Source: Azorinus chamasolen
Lineage: Eukaryota > Mollusca > Bivalvia > Cardiida > Solecurtidae
Reading direction: 5' to 3'
Assembly: GCA_963576725.1 (NCBI GenBank)
Contig: OY755252.1
Coordinates: 43,625,552-43,689,551 of the forward strand
DNA length: 64,000 nucleotides
Shown here piece by piece: positions 23,133 through 34,097 of this stretch. How positions within the stretch are numbered: position 1 is the first letter of the stretch; each line of letters opens with the position of its first letter. A program made the position numbers and the translations under genes. The notes under the pieces are model-generated. The model saw only the letters and a list, made by a program, of their open reading frames with translations, ran no database searches and was not told the DNA's origin.

Positions 23133-24056
23133 TCATGAGTCAACATTCTCTTTGTTAAACATCACTTTCATCAGAAACTCGTATGTTGCATTGACGATGC
23201 CCCAGGAAATAAATGACCTTGTGTAGTTCACATGCAGCCCCCGAAATATTTTCTGCACACTGTAGTCTCTTTCCTTGAGAATTATTTTGAATGTGGGAAT
23301 TAACCTGCAGAAGTCACCTCCTATTTTTGACTGCATCCGCACTTTGACAACATTTAAAGGATAAAAGACAGTACTTATAAAGGCACCTAAGCATGCTCCA
23401 CTGATAAAATCTAACACCGCCTTCTCGCTGTGTGTGCTGTAGTCTGGATATCGCTCCAGACAATAATCTCGACCGAGAAAAAACATCACATTACTTGGTC
23501 CATTACGAAGTAGAATAGCTGTTTGCCCTCTGTAAAACTCTGTAATACCAACAACGCGTAATTCTCTAAAGGCATGGAAAGTGTTAGTGAATCTTTTGTG
23601 ATAATTTTTATCCTGCATGATAACTTGCAATCGCTCAAATGGTGTCAGGATCGATTCAACTGTCCCAGCTAACATAGCTGCTGAGGCTTTGTTAAGTGAT
23701 GGGGATGAGAAATTCAACTGTCTCTGGAACTCATAATAAAGTCCAAACATGAGGGACATAGAGGTAGTCTTCTGTAGTAATGGTGGAGTCAAGCCCCTGT
23801 ACATGTGGCTTACCCCCTCCTTTTGAAGCTGTTTGATAGCCTTCAATGTACGAACTCCATACAGCTGCTGGCGGAACATGATCTTGTTAATAGGAAACGT
23901 CACACAAATGTTTACAAAGGCTGCTCCCCAACCACAAACAAACTCTGGTCTTTGGAACTCATGTGAGATTGGTTGATTTTCCATAAATGCTTTTATGCCC
24001 ACTGGTCCGGTCTTCATGACTGGATGCCGGTCTCCGTTGTTCTGACCAGTAGTCAT
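23133..24056 (-). CDS. SLC25A51: Mitochondrial NAD+ carrier, SLC25A51-like (MCART1)
   Basis: A complete 307-residue mitochondrial carrier family protein encoded by one exon; it should import NAD+ across the inner mitochondrial membrane. Three repeats carry carrier signatures: FPINKI at 54-59, TPFERL at 138-143 and YPLNVV at 232-237. Family-diagnostic stretches include GAAFVN (44-49), FRQQLYG (61-67), LPPL-type PPLLQKTT (91-98), FTNTF (156-160), RNGPSNV (184-190) and ISWGIVNATYEFL (283-295), which match vertebrate SLC25A51/52 better than other carriers. Glu134 in GTVESILTP appears to align with the Glu132 reported as important in human SLC25A51 (from memory). The length fits the human protein (297 residues). 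An in-frame TAG three codons upstream fixes the start at the first Met. No frame damage is seen. SLC25A52 is a primate duplicate, so A51 is the proper name. Confidence 0.93.
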   Translation of the reverse strand: MTTGQNNGDRHPVMKTGPVGIKAFMENQPISHEFQRPEFVCGWGAAFVNICVTFPINKIMFRQQLYGVRTLKAIKQLQKEGVSHMYRGLTPPLLQKTTSMSLMFGLYYEFQRQLNFSSPSLNKASAAMLAGTVESILTPFERLQVIMQDKNYHKRFTNTFHAFRELRVVGITEFYRGQTAILLRNGPSNVMFFLGRDYCLERYPDYSTHSEKAVLDFISGACLGAFISTVFYPLNVVKVRMQSKIGGDFCRLIPTFKIILKERDYSVQKIFRGLHVNYTRSFISWGIVNATYEFLMKVMFNKENVDS

Positions 24057-24107
24057 TCTTTGCTATAACTTGAATAAAACTCCCCTGACTTCTTTCAACA
24101 TGTTCAC
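24057..24107 (-). other. SLC25A51: 5' UTR part of the SLC25A51 exon with splice acceptor
   Basis: Just upstream of the start, the minus strand reads a T-rich tract ending TTTATTTAG then GTGAACATG. This is a good 3' splice acceptor, so the coding exon probably follows a spliced non-coding first exon that I could not locate. The ATG within GTGAACATG is upstream and out of frame with the coding start. Confidence 0.5.
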
Positions 24108-24182
24108 CTAAATAAAATAAAAGAAAAGGAATGGTTGTAGATGGAAATGGATATTGAATCATTTACTCCATAAATATTCATT

Positions 24183-24430
24183 TTACCCTTTACTCCATGA
24201 ATATATATTCATGAATTTCATGTAATAAATAATAATGACATCATGAATATTGATAAGATTATTTATAAAGGCACGGGAAATTTTGGCAAATGCAGAAACT
24301 GTAGAGTCATATTTACATGTATATTTCATTTATAAGCAAACAGGGCAGACCCTGAGCAGATGGCCATCAGATCCGGGTCTATTCTGTTTGCAAAGATATA
24401 GAAAGGCTTATTTATGGAGTAAAGGGTTAA
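24183..24430. mobile_element. TTAA MITE (family A2)
   Basis: ACCCTTTACTCCATGAATAT to TTATGGAGTAAAGGGTTAA; the palindrome is shortened (CAGATGGCCATCAG) because most of the GCTCCT tip is deleted. It lies just upstream of the SLC25A51 coding exon. Confidence 0.8.
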
Positions 24431-25136
24431 AACACCTTGAATATTAATTACATGTAGTTGTACCAGTAGTTGCAGTTTCATAATGACATAGGAATACAGG
24501 AACATGGCAGAAACTGTAGAATCAGGATTAAATATAACTTAATAAATTAAATATGACTTAATAAGCAAAAACAGCAGACCCTGATTAGATGGCTCTTAAA
24601 GAGTCACAACATAGGGTTTGGTGGAGAAATGACAATTTTAGTATTTGATATGCACCTGTAACTCTGTAAATAAATGTCAGTGTTTCTGTTTAACCTGTTT
24701 TCTCATGAACATTTATGCAAGAATGCATGACTTCATGAAAATTCGTTAACTTATTTCTATAATGACCAATGAACAATGGCAATTTGGCCACCTCAGAAAC
24801 TGTACAATCTGAGAATCAGAACTATCTATATAATTCCATAAGCAAACAGAGCGCCATCTAATCTGAGTCCACTCTGTTTGCAAAGGCGTGGAAAATGTTG
24901 ATCCCTTTCCCTCATATAAACACATTTTAACATACACTTGTATTTGCAAACAGAGTAGACCCAGATCAGATGGCTCCTGTACAAGCTGTCTGATCCGGGT
25001 CTGCTGTTTTCTTATGGAATTACATAGATCTGATTCTACACTCTCAATCACAGTCAAACATTTATTTAACAATGCTTTAAAACAGTTATAAATATTCATG
25101 ACATATGGCATCATTATTTCTTTCATGAATATCACT

Positions 25137-25545
25137 TACAAAAAAGATATTATTGCTGTTGAAAATGTTCAGCGCCGAGCAACAAAAATGGTTACAGGTC
25201 TAAAAGACATGACATATGAGGATAGGCTTAGAACTCTAGGGATTCCTACTCTTCACTACCGACGAGATCGGGCGGACATTATCCAACTTTTTAAATTAAT
25301 GAAAGTCTGACAATATTTCCTTAGATAACATAAAAGTGGCTTCTAATGTATGTAGAGGACATAGATTTAAATTAGTCAAAAGCCATACACGTGGCAGGAT
25401 GGGTCAGAACAGATTTTCAAATAGAGTAGTAAATTCCTGGAATGCATTATCCAACAACACAGTGGAGTCCAGATCTGTCAACATCTTCAAAAGCAATTTA
25501 AATAACGAGTGGAAACAGAAACCAAACAAATTCAAAATCTGCTAG
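25137..25545 (+). pseudogene. 5'-truncated LINE reverse-transcriptase C-terminal fragment
   Basis: Two adjacent open frames encode the region after the RT domain of non-LTR elements. The first has ENVQRRATKMVTGLKDMTYE, then DRLRTLGIPTLHYRR and DIIQLFKLM; the second has CRGHRFKLVKSHTRGR, NRFSNRVVNSWNALSN and VNIFKSNLNNEW. The pattern VQRRATK...RL..LGIPTL.YRR...FS.RVV..WN.LP is standard for the tails of LINE ORF2 proteins. A frameshift near 25308 joins the pieces and everything upstream is missing, so it is dead. Confidence 0.88.
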
Positions 25546-25715
25546 AGACGTTGGCTATCAGCAATTTTATCCATCCCTTGCATGACACATGCACATATAA
25601 ATTAAATTTAAGCAGAAACAATTGAAATTGGACCGCAACGAGCACAGCTCACACATGGCCATCAAGGATCAAGGTAAATCAAAAATCAAACTGGGAAATG
25701 CGGGAAAGAGTTAAG
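25546..25715 (+). other. LINE 3' tail and flank
   Basis: After the stop comes non-coding sequence with GAGACGTTGGCTATCAGC and TGGCCATCAAGGATCAAG, then GGGAAAGAGTTAAGG, a MITE-like end. This is probably the LINE 3' UTR; no poly-A or simple tail is obvious. Confidence 0.4.
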
Positions 25716-26089
25716 GTACATGTAATTTTTAGATCTAATGGAGTCATTTTATGTGGTTAATGCTAATATTGACATTTTACATTGATATTTTGCATTTCTT
25801 CTATTTTAAATGCTCATATTTCTTTACCAACTGAAATTATCAATATCAAATACCATTAAACGTATCTCAGGTTAACAATGATAAGTGTCGTGGATATAAA
25901 AATAAAGCAAAAAATCAACCAACTTCAAAACTTAACATATGTTACAATGTTTACAAATGTATATCATACATTAAATAAAACTTGTCTTATGTCTTAGTTG
26001 TTTTGTTGCATTCATTGTTTTTTGTGGGGTTTTTTTTTGTTGTTGTTTTTTCGGGTGTCGATATTCTGCCTGTCAATGTTTTGTCGGGT

Positions 26090-26215
26090 GCTGGAGAAAT
26101 CGCCTAGTGACAAATTGCCTACAATTAGATATATAGTAAACCAATTGGAGAAATCGCCTAGTGACGAAATCGCCTACAATTAGATTTATAGTAAACCATT
26201 TGGAGAAATCGCCTA
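26090..26215. repeat. Two direct copies of a 58-bp end repeat in the foldback arm
   Basis: GGAGAAATCGCCTAGTGAC with CCTACAATTAGAT and TATAGTAAACCA repeats twice, and a third start follows. The right arm has a single copy. Confidence 0.8.
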
Positions 26216-26577
26216 GAAAGCAATTATATAGTGTTTGTGTTTTGCACCTATGGCACAGGTAGCGATAATATGACAGAACTATAAAGAATGTTTGTAACAA
26301 GAATAAATTGTCCTGTTGTGTTGTTTTCCAGATCAAGATTGGACAATCAGTGCCGCCCCTGATCACCACCTGGAAATTGACAGCCCAGTATTACAGAGGT
26401 TGATAATTATATACTGAATATTAGCATAAAGTGAAAATGTCATACGCACGGAACAAGTTATAATATGAGTCTTACTTCTTGTTAGATGATCTGGATCCAA
26501 TAAATTTTCGAAAAGCAATATTAGTTATCACAAAATCTCGGTTGCCACAGTAAAAAAAATAAAATTGTTTTATCAAA

Positions 26578-26740
26578 CAAGAGGGCCTGAAAGGCCCTGA
26601 CATTGCTCACCGGACAATCAGAGGAGAAGATTTTAAAAGTTTTCACTATGTGTTTCTATAGAAAATATAGCCAGCCCTGGCGAGGGCCAATTTTGACCAA
26701 AGGGGCATAATTTATGTAACTTTTGTAGAGGACCTCAAGT
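26578..26740. mobile_element. HN1 element, one-core fragment
   Basis: ACAAGAGGGCCTGAAAGGCC and TTGCTCACCGGACAATCAGA start it, and one core follows (GCCAATTTTGACC, GTAACTTTTGTAGAGGACC). It ends abruptly. Confidence 0.75.
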
Positions 26741-26936
26741 GAAGAAAATTTAAGAAAATGTAAATGAAAACATATAACAATGCAATTCTAAAGAAGGGCA
26801 TGTATACCCTCTCCCTGGGAAAATTGGTTGAATTTCAGAAAGAATAGCTTAATCTATACATGTACTTATATTCAAAATTTCAGATATTTTCATTACACCT
26901 TCATGAGTTATTATTATTCATATCTTAATTTATTTT

Positions 26937-27183
26937 CAACCCTTCCCCTGTTCTATGTTTATTCAAAATCTAAATACCTACTGAATATCCATGGACAAAA
27001 TAGTTATAATGAAATATGGAAGGTGGGACAGAGTAGCCATTGTAGAAAGTAAAGACACATCTTTCAAATTCCATTGACAAACAGAGCAGACCCTGATCAG
27101 ACAGCTGCTATAGGAGCCGTCTGATCTGGGTCTGCTCTGTTTGCAAATGTGTGAAAAGGTGTTAACATGAGGGAAAGGGTTAG
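26937..27183. mobile_element. TTAA MITE (family A)
   Basis: TCAACCCTTCCCCTGTTCTA to TGAGGGAAAGGGTTAG. The palindrome CAGCTGCTATAGGAGCCG is flanked by GAGCAGACCCTGATCA and TGATCTGGGTCTGCTC. Both end tetranucleotides have drifted from TTAA. Confidence 0.8.
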
Positions 27184-27504
27184 TAAACATATTATAAGTA
27201 CACAAAATGAAAATAATGTAATGCAATTTGCACTATATTATATCATAAACAAACAGCAGATTGATCAGATGGCTACTACATGAGCCATCTGATCTGGATC
27301 TACTCTCTTTGCAAAGGTGTAGAAAGGCATATTTATGGAGTAAAGGGTTAAATTTTCTTTGTTTGGGTCTGCAATATTACTGAAGAGTTTTACTACCAAC
27401 AAGGGAGGCAATCCAGTTGTTATCAAAAATAAGGACAAAGGGAGATAATCTCCCTTTATGTATTCTAAAAACAGACACCAGCACATCTATAAATAGCCAC
27501 TTCT

Positions 27505-28086
27505 AAGTCAGCTTTGAAAAACTTGCTACCCCTGGGCCAGGGTATGGGCCAATTTTTGACCCTAGGGGCATGATTTATATAACTTTTGTAGGAGAACTGA
27601 ACATGATGCTATGTGCCAAATATGAAATCTATGAACCATCCAGTTTAAGAGGAGAAGCTTTTCAAAGTTCACTATATGTTTCTATTGAAAACTACCAACC
27701 CCTTGGGCGGGGACAATTTTGACCCCAGAGCCATAATTTATATAACTTTTGAAGAGGACCTAAACATGATGCTTTGTGCCAAATATGAAAGCTGAGAACC
27801 TTCTAGTTTCAGAGGAGAAGAATTTCAAAGTTTTCACTATATGTTTCTATTGAAAACCGAACACCCCTGAGGCAGGGCCAATTCTGACCCCAGGGGCATA
27901 ATTTATATTACTTTTGTAGAGGACCTACAGATGATGCTATGTACCAAAGATGAAAGCTGAGAACCTTGTAGATTCAGAGGAGAAGATTTTTAAAGGTTGA
28001 AATTGTTGACGCCCGACGCCGGAAGCCGACGGACATCAGGCGATCACAAAAGCTCACCCTGAGCACAAAAGTGCTCTGGTGAGCTA
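27505..28086. mobile_element. HN1 element, 5'-truncated, three cores
   Basis: Three cores (TTCTATTGAAAACT, CCAATTTTGACCC, TTATATAACTTTTGTAG, GATGCTATGTGCCAAA) then GTTGACGCCCGACGCCGG and the terminal hairpin CTGAGCACAAAAGTGCTCTG + GTGAGCTAAAA. Confidence 0.8.
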
Positions 28087-29130
28087 AAACAATATCTACG
28101 TAAAGTGTGTATTGTTTATCCTTTATTTCACATAAATATCTTTACACATGTATGTTTGGACAGAATAGACCCAGATCAGACATCTTTTGTAGGAGCCATC
28201 TGACCAGAGTCTGCTCTGTTTGCTTATGGAATTTGATCCGTTTCTTAAATGAACTCACTTTCTGTAAAGGCATATGTACGCATGATATTTTGGTATTGGT
28301 AGGAAACAGGGTCATATAAACAAACAGAATAGACTTACACTGCCATATATTATTGCTATTTGAATATTTACTGGACCCAGATACTCTGACATGAAGTAAG
28401 ACTCATATTATAACTGCTTCGAACATAAGGCAATATAATTAACACTCCTTGTCGAATTCTATGGTGTGATCAGGGGCTACACTGATCCTTCAATACTGTT
28501 CATTACGATCTGGAAAACAATACCACACAACAATTTAATCTTGTCGGTGGTCCCATGTGGAATTATTCAATTCCTATAAAGTGATGTATCAGGGTATCAG
28601 TCATTTGCCCATTATAATAATATTGCTATTCGAATATTTACTGGATCCAGATCATATTATGATAAGTAAGACTCATGACATTTTCACTCTGCAAATTCGC
28701 CATAATTATTGATATATCAGTATCGGTCTTTTTCCATTTCCTGTCAAATTCTATGCAGTGATCAGGGGTTACACTGATCGGATCCAGATCATCTGACTAG
28801 ACTTAAGACTCATACTATAACTTGTTCCGTGCGTATGACATTTATACTTTCTGCATAACTATTATAATTATCGCTCCTTATATATAAATATCTTCTGTCA
28901 AATTAATTCTATGTAGTGATCAGGGGCTACACTGATCGATCAATCTTGATCATCTGGAAAATAATACCACAGAATAATTTAATCTTGTTACAAACATTCT
29001 TTATAGTTCTGTCATGAATAAATCCGTTCTGTACCATAGGTGCGAAATACAAACACTATATAATTGTAGGCGATTTCGTCACTAGGCGATTTCTCCGTAA
29101 ACCGTTTTGTCATGGGCCCGAAAAAAAAAA

Positions 29131-29690
29131 GCCTGAAATGGAACTTATTATTTTAAAAATAAATACGCTTATTTAATTCAATTCAAACAAAACAGTATTT
29201 TAATTACATTTATAATGCGTAACAAGAATGACACTTCACTAAAGGTAAATATTATATAATACAACTTCGCCGATCTCAATGACAATGATAACACTTGTGG
29301 GTGGAGAAGCTGTCATAATTTCAAATGAATTTTTATCAACAATTGCGCTAAAGGCATTTGCGTGGTGTAAATTGGTCTTAACATTAAGATTAGACTATAA
29401 TACTCACTCTCCGTCTATTCGAAATTATTGCTAGTTATTTTATTTGCTTTTAAACGAATCTTGCTGCCATGACATTATCTAGAATGACAGGGGGCAGCCA
29501 TGTTTCCAACTGAATTTGCCTCCGGTTACCTCCCTTGCATGTTTACCGGAATGGGTATAAAAGAGGTAACAAGTGCATCGAAATGCGCGGAAGTCCGCAT
29601 TTTCCCAGAGTTATCTCCATGCATGTATGTAAATCGGCTTTAAAGGCTCCCTAGAGCTTGTGTTTTCATCTGTACACTTTATATCAGATG
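29131..29690. other. No gene seen; TATA-like motif at 29556
   Basis: Low-repeat sequence. GGGTATAAAAGAGG at about 29553-29566 looks like a core promoter but no ORF of note follows, so I make no gene call. Confidence 0.35.
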
Positions 29691-29694
29691 TTTC

Positions 29695-29965
29695 AGGGCC
29701 GTACCCAGAAAATTCTGGCTGGGGGTGCCCACCCAGATAGCAGACCGGCGTTGGCCCAACATTGTAAATTGGTTGGCATGTTGGCTTATGGTTGGCGTTG
29801 GCTGACCGACGTTGGCCCAACATCATCAACTGGCTGGCATGTTAGCTTAAGATTAGTGTTGGCTGTCCGACGTTGGCCCAACATTGGACCAACGTTGTAT
29901 GGAATGCGGCTCAAGGAAGAAATAATGTATATATTGGGCCAACGTTGGCCCAACGTAACTGTTTA
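29695..29965. repeat. GTTGGCCCAAC-rich imperfect tandem repeat
   Basis: GTTGGCCCAACATTG recurs with TTGGCATGTTGGCTTATG and GGTTGGCGTTGGCTGACCGA at roughly 100-bp spacing. It ends in the palindromic stretch TTGGGCCAACGTTGGCCCAA. The 109-residue plus-strand ORF is a by-product. Confidence 0.8.
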
Positions 29966-30414
29966 TTCGAACATATTAGGTAATTAGGCCTATAGTAGTT
30001 CTGAAAAGATACATGCATTAGCCCAACACAGACAGATAGGTCAGAAGTGTTGAATGTAAGTAACAAGTATTTGACCCTTCCGTTTGCCTAGGGCGAAACT
30101 GTGCATGCATTATTCCTTACCTGCTTTAAATTGATTGTTTAAACTTCACCGAATGGTTTCAGTTTATAATACAGCTTGAAGAAGTTTAAAATTTAAACAG
30201 CTATAGAGCTAGATTACTTGTTTTGCCACGTGGTAAGGGTTAAACTATATATTCAACAATTTTAATCAACCTATATAACTGTATTTATAATTTCACAAGA
30301 ACTACAATCAATTTTCAAGATATTGTTATTTTTACTTGAGAAATATTTATGTATGATCTTAGAGTGAAATGAACACATCTATAATATAACACGTACATTC
30401 CATGCGTTGAATGT

Positions 30415-31075
30415 TCAAGCAACACGTCCCAGACCTCTGGAATAGCCTACTAGTCCGACACTCTAACCATGTTGCTAAATGGTTAACCCAACAGCAAGGC
30501 TGTTGGAGATGCCTTACATAGGTCGATCACTACCCTCCCCTCTTTCTTAACCTTAAGGAGCCAGTCATCACATAGGCCTACCCATGCTCTGCAAACCCGC
30601 ATGCCCCTAAGACTTTACATGTATCCCCGCATATGAACCGAATTATCCTCGTCGCCAATGAAGTAATTCTAAGGGAGGAAAAGTCACTAGCCTCTACCGG
30701 AATTCGAACCCCGGACCTCTGGAATACTAGTCCGACACTCTAAACATTTTGCTAAAGGATTAACGGAAATGTCTTACATAGGCCGGTCACTACACTCCCC
30801 TCCTTCTTAACCTTTAGGAGCCAGTCATATACCCATGCCCTGCAAACCCGCATGTCCCTAAGACTTTTCATGCACCCCCGCATACGAACCGAATCATCCT
30901 CGTCGGCAAAGAAGTAAATCTAAGGGAGGAAAAGTTACTATAACCTCTGCCGTGATTCGAACCCCGGACCTCTAGAATACTAGTCCGACACTCTAAACAT
31001 ATGTTGCTAAAGGGTTAACCCACCAGCAAGGCTGTTGGAGATGCCTTACATAGGCCGATCGCTACGTTTGTATAC
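30415..31075 (-). repeat. Tandem tRNA-derived SINE-like units, about 265 bp
   Basis: Two full units and a part. On the minus strand each has a tRNA-like head: an A-box-like TTTAGAGTGTCGGACTAG, then CCAGAGGTCCGGGGTTCGAA as B box. The body shared by units includes CTGCAAACCCGCATG, CCTAAGACTT and TCTAAGGGAGGAAAAG. A usable tRNA is excluded because no closed acceptor stem is evident. Confidence 0.7.
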
Positions 31076-31104
31076 CCGACTTCATAAATAAATAAATAAA
31101 TCTA

Positions 31105-31274
31105 GGGTCCGTGCTTTTAAAGCTTTTAGTTGAGTCTGAGTTTCGTTCTCAAGCTTTTGATTGGTCAGATTTGAGTTCTCAAGCTTTTGATTGAGCCTTT
31201 GGCTCAAATCTGACCAATCAAATACTTGAGAACGAACTCAGACTCAACTAAACGTTTTATAAGCATGGACCCTG
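31105..31274. mobile_element. Long-hairpin element (family E)
   Basis: GGGTCCGTGCTTTTAAAGCT to TTTTATAAGCATGGACCC. The extra duplicated arm (CAAGCTTTTGATTG) is on the left here, whereas it is on the right at 22553. Confidence 0.85.
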
Positions 31275-31504
31275 CTTGACTTGACGTTCAAGCTGACCAC
31301 AGAATCAGAATACGACCCACACGTAAAAATAGAAGTTCCTAGTTATAGTCTACTTTCAGTCCGAATGATCACTCAGCCGACTGTACATTTACTGCCCTGG
31401 TCATTTAGCCATTCGCCTACAATATCACTGAGCACTGCTAGCATATGGCGCGATTGTAAACGCTGTGGCAGTACCTTACCGGGTAAGTGACCCTAACATG
31501 GACC

Positions 31505-31665
31505 CATTAATACCCCTGGGTACGAGAGGAGACAGCCTCGTGCGGGTGGGAGACACAGAAAAGCGTACCTATGAAATATTGAGCTGGTCCAGCCGGGATT
31601 CGATCACCGGATCCCTGTCCTATCAGACTAACACCCGCTAAACCACTGCGCAATTTATATTTAAC
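31505..31665 (-). mobile_element. tRNA-derived SINE
   Basis: Read on the minus strand: GCGCAGTGGTTTAGCGGGTG (A box), a short linker, then GATCCGGTGATCGAATCCCG (B box) and a body of GTGTCTCCCACCCGCACGAG type. It is a single copy in this window. Confidence 0.75.
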
Positions 31666-32469
31666 TGAACTTTTTGCGAAAAATTTACATTGATACACTA
31701 AAATATGACGGAATTATTAAAAGAGCGTTCAATAGAGATAGCTGTTCCATAATTAGCGCGTCCTCATTAACACACCTGGCTTCACACACAAAACATGTAC
31801 ATTGTATATATACGCGTCTCTGCTTCACAGCACGAACTGTTTTAACTAAATCGTATGTAAAGGCATGAACTTCCAACGACGTTCAGATTAGACTAGTTCG
31901 ACAACACACACTTAATCAGCCCATATCTCTTTCGCTGCCATGGACGAATCTGTAAGGAAACTGTTTGGATCCAGATGAGACGCAGATGAGCCTAATTCGG
32001 CGTCTAATCCGGTACCAAACTGGTTGTCGCTGTATGTGTAGTTTTTTTTTATAACATAACGCAAGAAAATGGATAATTAAAGAATGAATCAGACGACAAA
32101 TTTCGCAGTTGACAATAGTCTACTTAGCTGTTAACTTGAACTATCTAACGCTTAAGCTACTATCCGCCACTTGACTGACATTTTGCAAACACCTTGGACC
32201 CAGACGAGACACAGGGTAACTTGGTGTCTCGTCAGGATCAAAGCTGTTTGACATTCGGTAATTAGCTTATCAAACGCTTGAACGAATAGGAAATAATCAA
32301 AATCGCACAAGATCCAAATTTGGGCCGATATTGATTTTTTCCACAACGGGACAAGAGTTCAATTAAGTTATCTGATCGTGCAGGTTTATATGTGTGTGCA
32401 TGCAGGCGTACATGTTCATTGGCCTACATGTGCGTGTTTTCTACTGTATCAGCAGGTGTCTTTCATGTT

Positions 32470-32663
32470 TTAACCCATTCTCTGATATTGACGACTTTTG
32501 ACGACTCTGTAAAAGTCACTTAGTGAAACCATTGTGATAATTTATCACAATGGTCTAATACTACAAAAATTTAAAGTTTTCCTTTTCTCTAGTTAATGCT
32601 CCTTTTCGGTAGATTTATTCAAAGAGGTTGTATCTAAAAATATCCTATGAGGTAATGGGTTAA
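32470..32663. mobile_element. TTAA MITE (family B), palindrome collapsed
   Basis: The ends TTAACCCATTCTCTGATATT and TATGAGGTAATGGGTTAA are intact, but the centre is only GTGATAATTTATCACAATGG: the whole GAGCATTTGCTCCT hairpin tip has been lost. The next MITE shares its TTAA at 32660. Confidence 0.88.
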
Positions 32664-32844
32664 CCCTTTAATCCATAAATACCCATTTCCCACCATTTCA
32701 AACAGTAAACCTAGATCCTGTATGAGCTGTCTGATAAAAGTCTTTATTTGGTCTTGGAATTATATACATGTACATCTGATTCTACAATTTCTCAGGACTG
32801 TGACCATTATATTTATTTAACAAGTGTGTTCAGACAGATGAACA

Positions 32845-33345
32845 CATGTGTCACCTGCTCGCAGCTGACACAAAAACTGTTAATATCCTGGAGTGCGAAA
32901 CTCAGAAAAAGGGGAATAACTAAAAAAGTATTGCATGCAGAGTAATGGACGTTAGTTACTTCAATCGTCCTCAATTAGTCCTTCATAGAAAGCCGCCGCA
33001 TATGCTAATATCAACATTTCCCTTCATTATTAGTGATAGTTTACAGTTTTCAGTTTCTGGCATATGCAACGTCGTTGATGCTTGCAGAGATATATAATTT
33101 TTAAAAGTTGAAGGTAGAGTGGAAGTTATAAGAAAAGAGAAAAGATGATAAGGAAATGATATAAAGAGCAAGCGAAACGTCTAAATAATTTGGACTAGTC
33201 CTCAATGGAAGACACATGTGGATTTGAAAGCTCTATAAAGATTAGTTTAGAAATGACATTCAAGAAAAGATAGTATGACGGACAGACAGACGACGGAAAA
33301 GTGATCCCTAAGCGACACATTGCCTCTCGGCAGGTGACACAAAAA
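32845..33345. mobile_element. Non-autonomous element with GTCACCTGC ends
   Basis: The left end has TGTGTCACCTGCTCGCAGCT and the right has TGCCTCTCGGCAGGTGACAC + AAAAA; these invert. The right end follows a GACGGACAGACAGACGACGG tract. Its right end is also seen alone at 13849-13893. Confidence 0.6.
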
Positions 33346-33408
33346 TGTGTTCATACACCATTATTAAAATATTCATGTCATTATTGACTACATAAATAGG
33401 CTATTCAT

Positions 33409-33421
33409 GGGGGGGGGGGGG
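33409..33421. repeat. G13 homopolymer
   Basis: Thirteen consecutive G on the plus strand. Confidence 0.9.
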
Positions 33422-33749
33422 ATTAAACATTTTAACTTGCTAACCAACTTCTCGTGTACAGAATTACCATGGCAACTAGCCAACTACACCAATTCTGTTT
33501 TAATACCTCAGAATCATGTCTGACAAGTTGCATTGAAATCTGGTCATTAGTTTAAAAGATGGTATTGAAATAATTATGTTTCAATTTTCAAAAGTTTTTT
33601 AACTCCATTGCCATGGCAACCAGTTTTCAATTGAAAGGAATTTTACTTAGTAGAGTATTACTTCAGGTTCACTTATGCAATATTTCATCCATTGGTGTTG
33701 GAGATGTTTGAAAAGTGTTGACATAGAGATGGATGGACTAATGGAAGGA

Positions 33750-34035
33750 CAGACTGATAGACCAAAAGAAAAACAGACAGATGGCAGATATACAGACTGA
33801 CAGACCGACAGAAAAACAGACAGATGGCCGAGAGACCGACAGAAAAACAGACAGATGGCCGACAGACAGACTGATAGACCGACAAAAAAACAGACAGATG
33901 GTGGATAGACAGACTGATAGACCGACAGAAAAACAGACATGACTGATAGACCGACAGAAAAACAGACAGATGGCGGATAGACAGACTGATAGACCGACAG
34001 AAAAACGGACAGATGGCCGATAGTCAGACTGATGA
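33750..34035. repeat. 43-bp minisatellite (GACAGA-rich)
   Basis: The unit CAGACAGATGGCNGATAGAC + AGACTGATAGACCGACAGAAAAA repeats about six times; two units are shortened to about 30 bp. The minus-strand Ser/Val/Cys-rich open frames are artefacts. Confidence 0.88.
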
Positions 34036-34097
34036 AAGGAAGATGACCACAATATGGTGTGACCACAATAGCTCACCCCAAGCTTTTGTTCAGGTAA

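Larger units (their letters stand above)
26020..29130. mobile_element. 3.1-kb foldback structure with long inverted arms
   Basis: The left arm (about 26085-26545) and the right arm (about 28340-29110) are reverse complements. Both share GGAGAAATCGCCTAGTGACG, GCGATTTCGTCACTAGGCG in inverse, CAGAACTATAAAGAATGTTT, and GTCATACGCACGGAACAAGT (inverted near 28825). T-rich/CGGG at the left and CCCG/A-rich sequence at the right mark the outer ends. The right arm has its inner part in about three imperfect copies (GATCAGGGGCTACACTGATC near 28470, 28759 and 28919). The loop is full of other repeats. No transposase is seen. Confidence 0.72.

Noticed and set aside
29553..29700. TATA-box promoter and short gene
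   Set aside because: The motif is good, but there is no supported coding exon, and single motifs of this length occur by chance in AT-rich DNA.
30690..30780. tRNA gene on the minus strand
   Set aside because: It has A- and B-box-like words but no acceptor stem pairing, and it is part of a larger repeated unit, so SINE-like.
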